Shown here: piece after piece, positions 15,864 to 23,609 of the stretch
Position numbering within the stretch: the stretch's first letter is position 1
How the letters are laid out: the number at the start of each line of letters is the position of its first letter
Assembly: GCA_958295695.1 (NCBI GenBank)
Contig: OY282363.1
Span: 3,228,225-3,292,224, forward strand
Length of the DNA stretch: 64,000 nt
Reading direction: 5' to 3'
DNA from: an uncultured Alphaproteobacteria bacterium
GTDB taxonomy: Bacteria > Pseudomonadota > Alphaproteobacteria > SP197
The notes under the pieces: model-generated
The model's database searches: none
What the model saw: only the letters and a program-made list of their open reading frames with translations
Told to the model about the DNA's origin: nothing
Program-made: the position numbers and the translations under genes

Positions 15864-17939
15864 TCAGGGCAGCGCGAATTCCGCCGCCAGCTCCGTCAGT
15901 TCCCGCTTGAAGGGGATGTCCCGGGGCTCCGCGCCCAGCTCGCGGGCGAAACGGTGGCCTTCGTAGACCGCCGCGGCGATGGTGGCGGGGCCGTGACAGT
16001 CGCCGATGCGGCGGACCGAGGCCACGCCGGCGTCGCGCAGCCGCTCCGGATCGCCGGCCAGCTCGCGGTAGAGCGCGTCGTCGGGCAGGCGCGACGTCAC
16101 CATCACGACCGAGGCGGCGGCGACCTCGCGGCGGCGCCCGGTGAAGACGCAGGCCAGCGCGGCGACGCCGTCGCCGATGGCCGAGAGCCTGGCGTTGGCC
16201 TCGACGCCGACGCCGAGCCCGATCAGGCGCGCCTGGATGCGGTGCTGCTCCAGGGTCTCGACGGTCCATGACGACACGACGGGGTCGGGCGTCGCCAGCG
16301 TCACCTCGAGGCCGTCGCCGCGCAGCTTCTCGGCGATCGCGCCGCCCATGTAGTAGTGGTCGTCGTCGTAGACCAGGACGGGACCCTCGGGCGCCGAACC
16401 CGCCATGACGTCGTCGGGCGTGAGCACGCCCGCGCCGTCGGCGCCGGGGATCGGGAACTGGTGCGCCCGGCCGTAGCCGTCCTTCCGCCAGGACGCGCCG
16501 GTCGCCACGGCGACGCGGTCGGCGCCGAACTCGAGCGCCTGCCCGGCCGTCAGCCGGCTGTCGAGGAAGATCTCGACATTGGCCATCCGCCGGAGTTGGT
16601 GCGCCCGGTAGTCGCGCACCCGGCCCCAGGCGGCGAACCCCGGCAGGCGGCTTTCGCGCGCGACCCGGCCGCCCAACTCCCCGGCCGCCTCGGCCAGCGT
16701 GACGCCGTAGCCGCGCTGGCCCGCCGCGAGCGCCGCCTCGAGGCCCGCGGGCCCTGCGCCGATGACGAGCACCCTGTCGTCGGCCGCCTTCCGCGGAATG
16801 CGTTCGGGATGCCAGCCCTTGCGCCACTCCTCGCCCTTGGTCGGGTTCTGGGTGCAGCGCATGGGCGCTTGCAGGTGGTCCCAGCCGACGCAGATGTTGC
16901 AGCCGATGCACTCCCGGATGTCGTCGATCCGGCCCTCCTCGATCTTCCTCGGCAGGAAGGGATCGGCGATCGAGGGCCGGGCCGCGCCGATCATGTCGAG
17001 CACGCCGTTCCTCACCAGGGAGACCATGCGGTCGGGACTGGTGTAGCGGCCGACGGCCACCACGGGCTTGGTGGTGACCTGCTTCACGAAGGAGATGAAA
17101 GGCTCCTGATAGCCCTCCTCGGCGAAGCGGCTGGTGACGCTGTCGTTCTCCCACTCGGCCACGTTGACGTCCCACAGGTCGGGCAGCTCGGCCAGCATCT
17201 CGACGATCTCGCGCCCCTCCCCGTCGGACTCCATGCCTTCGGCGCCGCGCCTCTCGTCGACGGCGAAGCGCGCGACCACGCCCATCGTGTCGCCGACCGC
17301 CTCCTTGGCGTCCTCGACGATCTCGCGGAACAGGCGGACGCGGTTTTCCAGGCTGCCGCCGTATTCGTCCGCGCGGCGGTTGTAGCGCGGCAGCATGAAC
17401 TGGCCGGCGAGCGACAGGTTGTGGGCGGCGTAGCAGCAGACGATGTCGAAGCCGGCCCGCCTGGCGCGCTTCACGGCGTCGAGGTGCCAGCGCCGGTAGT
17501 CGGCGATGTCCGTCTTGTCCATGGCGCGGGCCTGCACCGGCGCGTTGCCGACCACGGGGATGTGGGACGGGAAGAGCGGAACCTCGCGGCTGTAGGCCGC
17601 CGTCGCGAACTTGCCGTTGTGGGTCAGCTCGATCAGCGCGAGGGCGCCGTGCTCATGGACGGCGTCGCACATGCGCGCGAGATAGGGGATGTCCCGATCC
17701 GACCACAGCCGCCCCTCGGTGGCGCCGGTGATGTCGGTCGTGGGGTGGATGTCGATCTGCTCGGTCGAAACCACGGCCCAGCCGCCCTCGGCCTTCACGC
17801 CGCGCATCGCCGCCATGCTGGACGGGAAGGTGCGCCCCATGCCGTTGCAGTGGGGAACCTGGTAGAAGCGGTTCCTCGCCGTGACGGGACCGATCTTCAC
17901 GGGCTCGAAGAGGATGTCGTAACGGGGATCGCGGGGCAT
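15864..17939 (-). CDS. Dimethylamine/trimethylamine dehydrogenase-like flavoprotein (paralogue A)
   Basis: Iron-sulphur flavoprotein of 691 residues, collinear with trimethylamine dehydrogenase (TMADH): an old-yellow-enzyme barrel, a 4Fe-4S motif CIGCNICVG...C, then two nucleotide-binding domains (VLVIGAGPAGLEAALAAG). RNRFYQVPHCNGMG contains Cys31, equal to the Cys30 that links FMN covalently. TMADH Tyr60 is Gln here (STEQIDI), the substitution that distinguishes dimethylamine dehydrogenase. The catalytic Tyr/His pair (CCYAAHN), the Trp-Asp pair (AEWEND) and the second cage Trp (CVGWDH) are kept. This fits oxidative N-demethylation of a dimethylated or betaine-derived amine. It lies 21 nt after its paralogue in one operon. 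Confidence 0.85.
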   Translation of the reverse strand: MPRDPRYDILFEPVKIGPVTARNRFYQVPHCNGMGRTFPSSMAAMRGVKAEGGWAVVSTEQIDIHPTTDITGATEGRLWSDRDIPYLARMCDAVHEHGALALIELTHNGKFATAAYSREVPLFPSHIPVVGNAPVQARAMDKTDIADYRRWHLDAVKRARRAGFDIVCCYAAHNLSLAGQFMLPRYNRRADEYGGSLENRVRLFREIVEDAKEAVGDTMGVVARFAVDERRGAEGMESDGEGREIVEMLAELPDLWDVNVAEWENDSVTSRFAEEGYQEPFISFVKQVTTKPVVAVGRYTSPDRMVSLVRNGVLDMIGAARPSIADPFLPRKIEEGRIDDIRECIGCNICVGWDHLQAPMRCTQNPTKGEEWRKGWHPERIPRKAADDRVLVIGAGPAGLEAALAAGQRGYGVTLAEAAGELGGRVARESRLPGFAAWGRVRDYRAHQLRRMANVEIFLDSRLTAGQALEFGADRVAVATGASWRKDGYGRAHQFPIPGADGAGVLTPDDVMAGSAPEGPVLVYDDDHYYMGGAIAEKLRGDGLEVTLATPDPVVSSWTVETLEQHRIQARLIGLGVGVEANARLSAIGDGVAALACVFTGRRREVAAASVVMVTSRLPDDALYRELAGDPERLRDAGVASVRRIGDCHGPATIAAAVYEGHRFARELGAEPRDIPFKRELTELAAEFALP

Positions 17940-17960
17940 GGTCGTCTCCCTATTCCCGGG

Positions 17961-20045
17961 TCAGGGGTGCGGCCAGTCCGGCGACAGCGCCACCAGCTCG
18001 CGCCTGAAGGGCGGACTGTCGACCGGCGTCTCGGCGTCCAGTTCGCGGGCGTACCTGTGGCCGCCGTGGACCGCGGCCGCGACGAGGCCCGGCGCCAGGC
18101 AGTCGCCGATCGCGGTCACGCTCCGGACGCCGGCCGCGTCGAGCGCCGGCCGGTCGCCGGCGAGGGCGCGGTAGAGCGCGTCGTCGGCGTCGCGCATGGT
18201 CACCGGGACCAGGGAGCCGCGCTCGATCCGCGTGCGCCGGTCGGTGAAGTTGCAGGCGAGCTCGATCTCCTTCCCGCCGACCCGCGCGAGATGCTTGTTC
18301 GTCACGATGTCGGCGCCGATCTCGATCATGCGGGCCTGGATGCGCCCCTGCTCCATCGTGTTGTGGGTCCAGTGCGCCACGTCCGGCGCGGTGGTCACGT
18401 AGACCACCACGTGGCCCCGCCCGGCGGCCAGCTCCGCCAGGACGCTCGCCATGACGTAGTGGTCGTCGTCGTAGACGACGACGGGGTCCTCCAGCGCGAC
18501 CTCGCCGGACATGATGTCGTCGGGCGAGAAGACGCCGGCCCCGTCGAGTCCCGGAACGGGCGCGCGGTGGGTGCGGCCCAGGGCGTCGCGCCGCCAATGC
18601 GACCCGGTGGCGACCGCCACGCGGTCGAAGCCGAACTCCCGCACCTGGTCCGCGTCGAGCCGGCTGTCCATGAAGATCTCGACGTTGGGGAGCTCGCGGA
18701 GCTGGCCGACGCGCCAGTCCACGACCCGCGCCCAGCTCGCCAGCCCCGGAAGCCGCGAGAGCCGGTTGAGATGCCCGCCGAGTTCCGTGGCGGCTTCCGC
18801 CAGGGTCACGGCGTAGCCGCGCTGGCCCAGCGCGCGGGCCGCCTCCAAACCCGCCGGGCCGCCGCCGACCACGAGCACGCGGCCGTCGCCGTTCCGGGCC
18901 TCGATCCGCTCGGGATGCCAGCCCCTGCGCCACTCCTCGCCCGTGGTCGGGTTCTGGGTGCAGCGCATGGGCGCGAACGTGTAGTCGCCGCCGACGCAGA
19001 TGTTGCAGCCGATGCACTCCCGGATGTCGTCGATGCGGCCGTCCTCGATCTTCCTGGGCAGGAAGGGGTCGGCGATCGAGGGGCGCGCCGCGCCGATGAA
19101 GTCCGCGACGCCCCCATTGACCAGCGAGACCATGCGGTCGACCGAGGTGTAGCGTCCCACGGCCACCACCGGCTTGCTCGTGACCTGCTTCACCCAGCCG
19201 ACGAACGGCTCCTGGTAGCCCTCCTCGGCGAAGCGGGCCGTCTGGCTGTCGTTGTCCCACTCGGAGACGTTCACGTCCCAGAGGTCGGGCAGGTCGGCGA
19301 GCAGCTCGACCGTCGCCCGCCCGTCGCCGTCGGCGGCGATGCCGTCGTCGCCGGCCAGCTCCTCGACGGCGAACCGCACCGCCACCGCCATGGCGTCGCC
19401 GACCGCGTCCTTGGCGTCCTCGATCACCTCGCGCATCAGGCGCACGCGGTTCTCGATCGGGCCGCCGTACTCGTCCGTCCGCGTGTTGTAGCGGCGCGAG
19501 ACGAAGTGCTGCATGAGGCAGAGGTTGTGCCCGGCGTAGACGTAGACGATGTCGAAGCCCGCGTCGCGCGCCCTGAGCGCCGCCTGCCTGTGCCAGCGCC
19601 GGAAGTCGGCGATGTCGGCCTTGTCCATGGCCCGCGCCTGACCGGGCGCGAAGCCCTGCATCGGTATGGCGGCCGGGGCCATGGCGATCTCGCGCGACTG
19701 GAGGTTGTGGCTCGCCATGCCGCCGTAGACCAGCTCGCAGCCCGCCAGCGCGCCGTGGCGTTTCACGCCCTCGGCCATGCGCGCCATGATCGGGACGTCC
19801 TGTTCCGACCACAGCCGGGCCTCGATGGCGGGCGCGACGTCGCCCGTGTGGTGGAAATCGCACTCCTCGGTGCAGACGACCGCCCAGCCGCCCTCGGCCT
19901 TGACCGAGCGCATCGCCGCCATGGCGCTGGGATAGTGGACGCCCATGCCGTTGCAGTGCGGCACCTGGTAGAACCGGTTGCGCGCGGTTACCGGCCCGAT
20001 CGAGACCTCCTCGAACAGCACGTCGTATCGCGGATCCCGGGCCAT
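17961..20045 (-). CDS. Trimethylamine dehydrogenase-family flavoprotein (paralogue B)
   Basis: 694-residue paralogue of the downstream gene with the same layout: barrel with RNRFYQVPHCNGMG (FMN-linking Cys), 4Fe-4S motif CIGCNICVG, and dinucleotide-binding domain VLVVGGGPAGLEAARALG. The position equal to TMADH Tyr60 is Glu (CTEECDF), and the second cage Trp of TMADH is missing (CVGGDYTF instead of the W-containing loop), while the Tyr/His pair (YVYAGHN) and Trp-Asp (SEWDND) remain. The substrate pocket is therefore more acidic and open than in TMADH or its neighbour, so it likely takes a different N-methylated compound. ATG 20045 starts MARDPRYD and is the natural start; an upstream open extension is shadow. 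It is the first gene of the two-gene operon, divergent from a Rieske gene. Confidence 0.84.
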   Translation of the reverse strand: MARDPRYDVLFEEVSIGPVTARNRFYQVPHCNGMGVHYPSAMAAMRSVKAEGGWAVVCTEECDFHHTGDVAPAIEARLWSEQDVPIMARMAEGVKRHGALAGCELVYGGMASHNLQSREIAMAPAAIPMQGFAPGQARAMDKADIADFRRWHRQAALRARDAGFDIVYVYAGHNLCLMQHFVSRRYNTRTDEYGGPIENRVRLMREVIEDAKDAVGDAMAVAVRFAVEELAGDDGIAADGDGRATVELLADLPDLWDVNVSEWDNDSQTARFAEEGYQEPFVGWVKQVTSKPVVAVGRYTSVDRMVSLVNGGVADFIGAARPSIADPFLPRKIEDGRIDDIRECIGCNICVGGDYTFAPMRCTQNPTTGEEWRRGWHPERIEARNGDGRVLVVGGGPAGLEAARALGQRGYAVTLAEAATELGGHLNRLSRLPGLASWARVVDWRVGQLRELPNVEIFMDSRLDADQVREFGFDRVAVATGSHWRRDALGRTHRAPVPGLDGAGVFSPDDIMSGEVALEDPVVVYDDDHYVMASVLAELAAGRGHVVVYVTTAPDVAHWTHNTMEQGRIQARMIEIGADIVTNKHLARVGGKEIELACNFTDRRTRIERGSLVPVTMRDADDALYRALAGDRPALDAAGVRSVTAIGDCLAPGLVAAAVHGGHRYARELDAETPVDSPPFRRELVALSPDWPHP

Positions 20046-20183
20046 CGCCCCTCTCGCCGTCTGGACGGTCAAGTCTAGTCCGGCCGGGCGGCGCCGCGCC
20101 ATCCCCGTCCCGGTTGCATTCGCGCGCCGCGTGGCGAATGATCGCGCGCAAGGGAGCCAGCCACGGTCCGGGAAGCCCCGCGC

Positions 20184-21533
20184 ATGGCGACGCGCACGAA
20201 CGCATCCACGCCTTTCGACGGTTACCGCCGGACCGGCGCGGGCGGCCACGACGAGTTGCTGGTCCGCGTCGGGCCGGGCGCGCCGGCGGGCGAATACCTG
20301 CGCCGTTACTGGCAGCCGGTGCACATCGCCGGCGAGCTCGGCCCGAGGCCCAAGCGGATCCGCATCATGGGAGAGGACCTCGTGCTGTTCCGCGACGGGA
20401 GTGGGCGCGTCGGGCTGGTCCACAGGAACTGTCCGCACCGCCGCGCCTCGCTCGAATTCGGAGTCTGCGAGGAGCGCGGCATCCGTTGCTGCTACCACGG
20501 CTGGCTGTTCGACGTGGACGGCGCGGTCCTGGAGACGCCCGGCCAGCCGGACGGCGTCGAGGAACGCGTGCGGGCCGCGACCCGGCTGGGCGCCTATCCG
20601 GTGAAGGAATACAAGGGCCTGATCTTCGCCTATCTCGGCCCGCCGGAGCGGCGGCCGGAGTTCCCCGTCTACGACACGCTCGAGCTGCCCGGCCACGTCA
20701 TGACGCCCTACAAGGCGCCCTTCCGCTGCAACTGGCTCCAGGTGGTCGACGCCATCCTCGACCCGCTCCACACCGCCTTCCTGCATTCGCGCATGAGCCG
20801 GGAGCAGTTCAGCCGCGGCTTCGGCGAGATCGGGGAGATGAAGTTCTACGAGAGGCCCATGGGCTTCCTCGGCGCGGCCACCCGCCGGGTCGGCGACAAC
20901 GTCTGGGTCCGCGTCAACGAACTGGTCCTGCCCAACTACACCCAGGCCGGCGCGGCGTTCGCGGCGGACGGCGCCCGGCGACGCTATTTCGGACGCACCG
21001 CCTTCGCCCGCTGGGTCGTGCCGGTGGACGACCGTGAGACGGTCTGCCTCGCCTGGGCGATCTTCGGCGAGCGCGGCGACCCCGAGAGCTACAACACGCC
21101 CGAGGGGCCGGAGCTCATCGAACAGGGCGAGGTCTTCGACCGGACCTACGACGAGCGCCAGCGCTTCCCGGCGGACGCCGAGGCCACGGAGGGCATGGGC
21201 CCGATCACCGAGCACGACAGGGAGAACCTCGTTCCCAGCGACAAGGGCGTCCGGATGTACCGCCGCCGGCTGCGCGAGCTGGTCGGCGCCCTGCGGGACG
21301 GCGCGGAACCGGAGCACGTCTCCTCGATCTGGCCCAATCCCGTGCCGACCTACGGCGGCGACACCGTGCTCCGGCTGCCCGCCTCCGGCGGCGACGACCG
21401 CGCGCTCCTGCGCGGGGCCGGCATGGCGGTGATGGAGCGCCAGTTCGCCGCCGAGGCGCTGAAGGGCGAGGCGCGGGACGCCCGGGTGGTCGCCGCGCTG
21501 AAGGACCTCGAGGCGGACGGGCTTCCCGCATGA
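20184..21533 (+). CDS. Rieske oxygenase, phthalate/vanillate-demethylase type
   Basis: Rieske non-haem iron oxygenase, 449 residues, of the PobA/phthalate-4,5-dioxygenase branch, which acts as monooxygenase or demethylase. The [2Fe-2S] ligands are Cys83-x-His85 (CPHRRASLEFG) and Cys102-x2-His105 (CCYHGW). The iron site appears as DAILDPLHTAFLH with the paired His. It belongs to a different branch from the Rieske enzyme at 3554. It starts a plus-strand operon whose next gene overlaps its stop by 4 nt. The ATG at 20184 precedes the conserved region by about 10 residues. No reductase component is adjacent. Confidence 0.85.
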   Translation: MATRTNASTPFDGYRRTGAGGHDELLVRVGPGAPAGEYLRRYWQPVHIAGELGPRPKRIRIMGEDLVLFRDGSGRVGLVHRNCPHRRASLEFGVCEERGIRCCYHGWLFDVDGAVLETPGQPDGVEERVRAATRLGAYPVKEYKGLIFAYLGPPERRPEFPVYDTLELPGHVMTPYKAPFRCNWLQVVDAILDPLHTAFLHSRMSREQFSRGFGEIGEMKFYERPMGFLGAATRRVGDNVWVRVNELVLPNYTQAGAAFAADGARRRYFGRTAFARWVVPVDDRETVCLAWAIFGERGDPESYNTPEGPELIEQGEVFDRTYDERQRFPADAEATEGMGPITEHDRENLVPSDKGVRMYRRRLRELVGALRDGAEPEHVSSIWPNPVPTYGGDTVLRLPASGGDDRALLRGAGMAVMERQFAAEALKGEARDARVVAALKDLEADGLPA

Positions 21534-22546
21534 CCGTCCGGGTCCACATCAAGAACAACCGCGCGCGTCCGGACACGTTCCCGCCCACGCCCGAGGCCGA
21601 GCCCGTCTTCACCGCGACCAGGGAACGCTACGAGGCGGTGCTCGCGGCCTATCCCGACCTCCGGGGCCGGCTCGACACGACGATCGACTGGGACACCGAC
21701 AACTTCGCCGAGTCCATGAAGACGGCCGAGGCGCTGATGTGCTGGGACCTGCCGACCGGGAACCTCGCCCGCACCGCGCCGAACCTGAAATGGATCCACA
21801 TCATCGGGGCGGGCGTGGAGCACCTCTGCCCGATGGACTGGGCGCCCGACGGCGTGGTCGTCACCAACAACAAGGGCGCGCAGACCGACAAGGCGGGCGA
21901 CTTCGCGCTCATGGCCGTCCTGATGCTGCACTGCCGCGTCCCGGCCATCGCCGCCAACCAGCGCGAGGCCCGCTGGAACTCGCTCTATTCGACGCCGATC
22001 GAGGGCCGCACGGCGCTGATCGTGGGCGTGGGCAGCCTGGGCGGCGGCGCGGCGAAGCGGCTGAAGGCGGCCGGCCTCCGGGTCCTGGGGATCGGCCGAC
22101 ACGGCCATCCCCACCCCTGCGTCGATACGATGGGAACGGCGGCCGACCTCGACGCCTTCCTGCCGCGCGCCGACTATGTCCTCGTTTCGATCCCCGCCAC
22201 GCCCGAAACCGTCAACCTGATCGACCGGGACCGCCTGTCGCGGATGAAGCCCGGCGCGGGCCTCGTCAACATCGGGCGCGCCGCCACCGTGGACTACGAG
22301 GCCGTCGTCGAGCTTCTCGGCGCCGGCCGTCTTTCGGGCGCCATCCTCGACGTCTTCGACCCGGAGCCCCTGCCCCCGGACTCCCCGCTCTGGACGGCGC
22401 CGAACCTGATGGTCATGCCCCACATCTCGGCCGACGACGGCGAGACCTATGTCGAGACCACGCTGACGATCTTCCTCGACAACATGCGCCGCTTCATCGC
22501 CGGCGACGCACTCCGCAACGTCGTCCGGCCCGAGCTGGGCTACTGA
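21530..22546 (+). CDS. D-2-hydroxyacid dehydrogenase, NAD(P)-dependent
   Basis: 338-residue member of the D-isomer-specific 2-hydroxyacid dehydrogenase family, which reduces 2-keto acids or oxidises D-2-hydroxyacids in the cytoplasm. The Rossmann motif is ALIVGVGSLGGGAAKRL. The catalytic triad is visible as Arg in VNIGRAATVD, Glu in DVFDPEPLP and His in VMPHISA. Its ATG overlaps the TGA of the Rieske gene (ATGA), so it is translated in the same operon and presumably processes a product of the Rieske enzyme. Confidence 0.86.
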   Translation: MTVRVHIKNNRARPDTFPPTPEAEPVFTATRERYEAVLAAYPDLRGRLDTTIDWDTDNFAESMKTAEALMCWDLPTGNLARTAPNLKWIHIIGAGVEHLCPMDWAPDGVVVTNNKGAQTDKAGDFALMAVLMLHCRVPAIAANQREARWNSLYSTPIEGRTALIVGVGSLGGGAAKRLKAAGLRVLGIGRHGHPHPCVDTMGTAADLDAFLPRADYVLVSIPATPETVNLIDRDRLSRMKPGAGLVNIGRAATVDYEAVVELLGAGRLSGAILDVFDPEPLPPDSPLWTAPNLMVMPHISADDGETYVETTLTIFLDNMRRFIAGDALRNVVRPELGY

Positions 22547-22569
22547 TACGGAGGCGGTCGATACTGCCG

Positions 22570-23580
22570 ATGAGCGCTCACGAAACCTTCGCGCTGGGCG
22601 ATGTCGAACTGCGGTCCGGCCAAGTCCTCAAGGATGCGAAGCTCGCCTACAAGACATGGGGTTCGCTCAACGCCGCCGGCGACAACGCGGTGCTGATCCC
22701 GACCTACTACACGGGCACGCACGCGAGCAACGAGGCCTATTTCGGGCCGGGCCGGGCGATCGACCCCGACAGGCATTTCGTCGTCTCGATCGACCTGTTC
22801 GGCAACGGGTTGTCGTCCTCGCCGAGCAACGCGGCGCCGCCCCAGGACGGGCCGCGCTTTCCCGGGACCGCCTTCCACGACAACGTCGCCTGCCAGCACC
22901 GCCTGCTCACCGAGCGTCTCGGCGTCGAGCGCCTGGCGCTGGTGACCGGCTGGTCCATGGGCGGCTGCCAGGCCTTCCAGTGGGGCGCGCAGTTCCCGGA
23001 CTTCGTGGACGCCATCCTGCCGTTCTGCGGCTCGGCCCGGACGTCGCCCCACAACATCGTCTTCCTGGAAGGGGTGAAGGCGGCGCTCCAGGCCGACCGA
23101 AGCTGGAACGGCGGGGATTACCGGACGCAACCGGTCGCCGGCCTCGGGGCCTTCGGCCGGGTCTACGCCGGCTGGGCCTACTCCCAGACCTGGTACCGCG
23201 AGGGTCTCTACCGCGAGCTGGGCCACGAGACCCTCGAGGATCTGCTGGCCGACTGGGAAGCGGACCACGTCGACAACTGGGACGCCAACGACCTGCTCCA
23301 CAAGCTCTGGACGTGGCGGAAGGGCGACATAAGCGCCAACGAGGCTTATGGCGGCGACCTCGTCCGCGCGCTCGGCGCCATAAGGGCCAGGGCCATCGTC
23401 ATGCCGGCCTCGACCGACCTCTACTTCACGCCCGGGGACAACGCCCTCGAGGTCGCGCACATGCCGAACGCGGAACTCCGGGTCTTCGAGACGGTCTGGG
23501 GCCACTGCGTCGCCAGCGGCCGCACCGTGCCGGCGTTCCACGCCTTCCTCGACGAGGCGATAAGGGAACTGCTGGGTTAG
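22570..23580 (+). CDS. Alpha/beta hydrolase of the homoserine O-acetyltransferase (MetX-like) family
   Basis: 336-residue alpha/beta-hydrolase. The nucleophile elbow is LVTGWSMGG with Ser129, the acid lies in the STDLYFTP region, and the late His is in ETVWGHCVASG. MetX proteins share this architecture, but placement in a catabolic operon suggests an esterase or acyl hydrolase rather than methionine synthesis. It is the third gene of the plus-strand operon, 23 nt after the dehydrogenase. It converges on the ATPase gene at 23610, with a small hairpin between. Confidence 0.78.
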   Translation: MSAHETFALGDVELRSGQVLKDAKLAYKTWGSLNAAGDNAVLIPTYYTGTHASNEAYFGPGRAIDPDRHFVVSIDLFGNGLSSSPSNAAPPQDGPRFPGTAFHDNVACQHRLLTERLGVERLALVTGWSMGGCQAFQWGAQFPDFVDAILPFCGSARTSPHNIVFLEGVKAALQADRSWNGGDYRTQPVAGLGAFGRVYAGWAYSQTWYREGLYRELGHETLEDLLADWEADHVDNWDANDLLHKLWTWRKGDISANEAYGGDLVRALGAIRARAIVMPASTDLYFTPGDNALEVAHMPNAELRVFETVWGHCVASGRTVPAFHAFLDEAIRELLG

Positions 23581-23583
23581 GGG

Positions 23584-23599
23584 CGGCCCTCTTGGGCCG
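23584..23599. terminator. Possible bidirectional hairpin between convergent genes
   Basis: CGGCCC-TCTT-GGGCCG sits in the 29-bp gap between the convergent hydrolase and ATPase genes. It lacks a T-tract, so it is only a weak terminator candidate. Confidence 0.35.
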
Positions 23600-23609
23600 G
23601 CGGCCGGCG

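Noticed and set aside
16356-20078. 1240-codon plus-strand open frame
   Set aside because: It mirrors the two TMADH genes on the other strand; the repeat-like look arises because the genes are paralogues.
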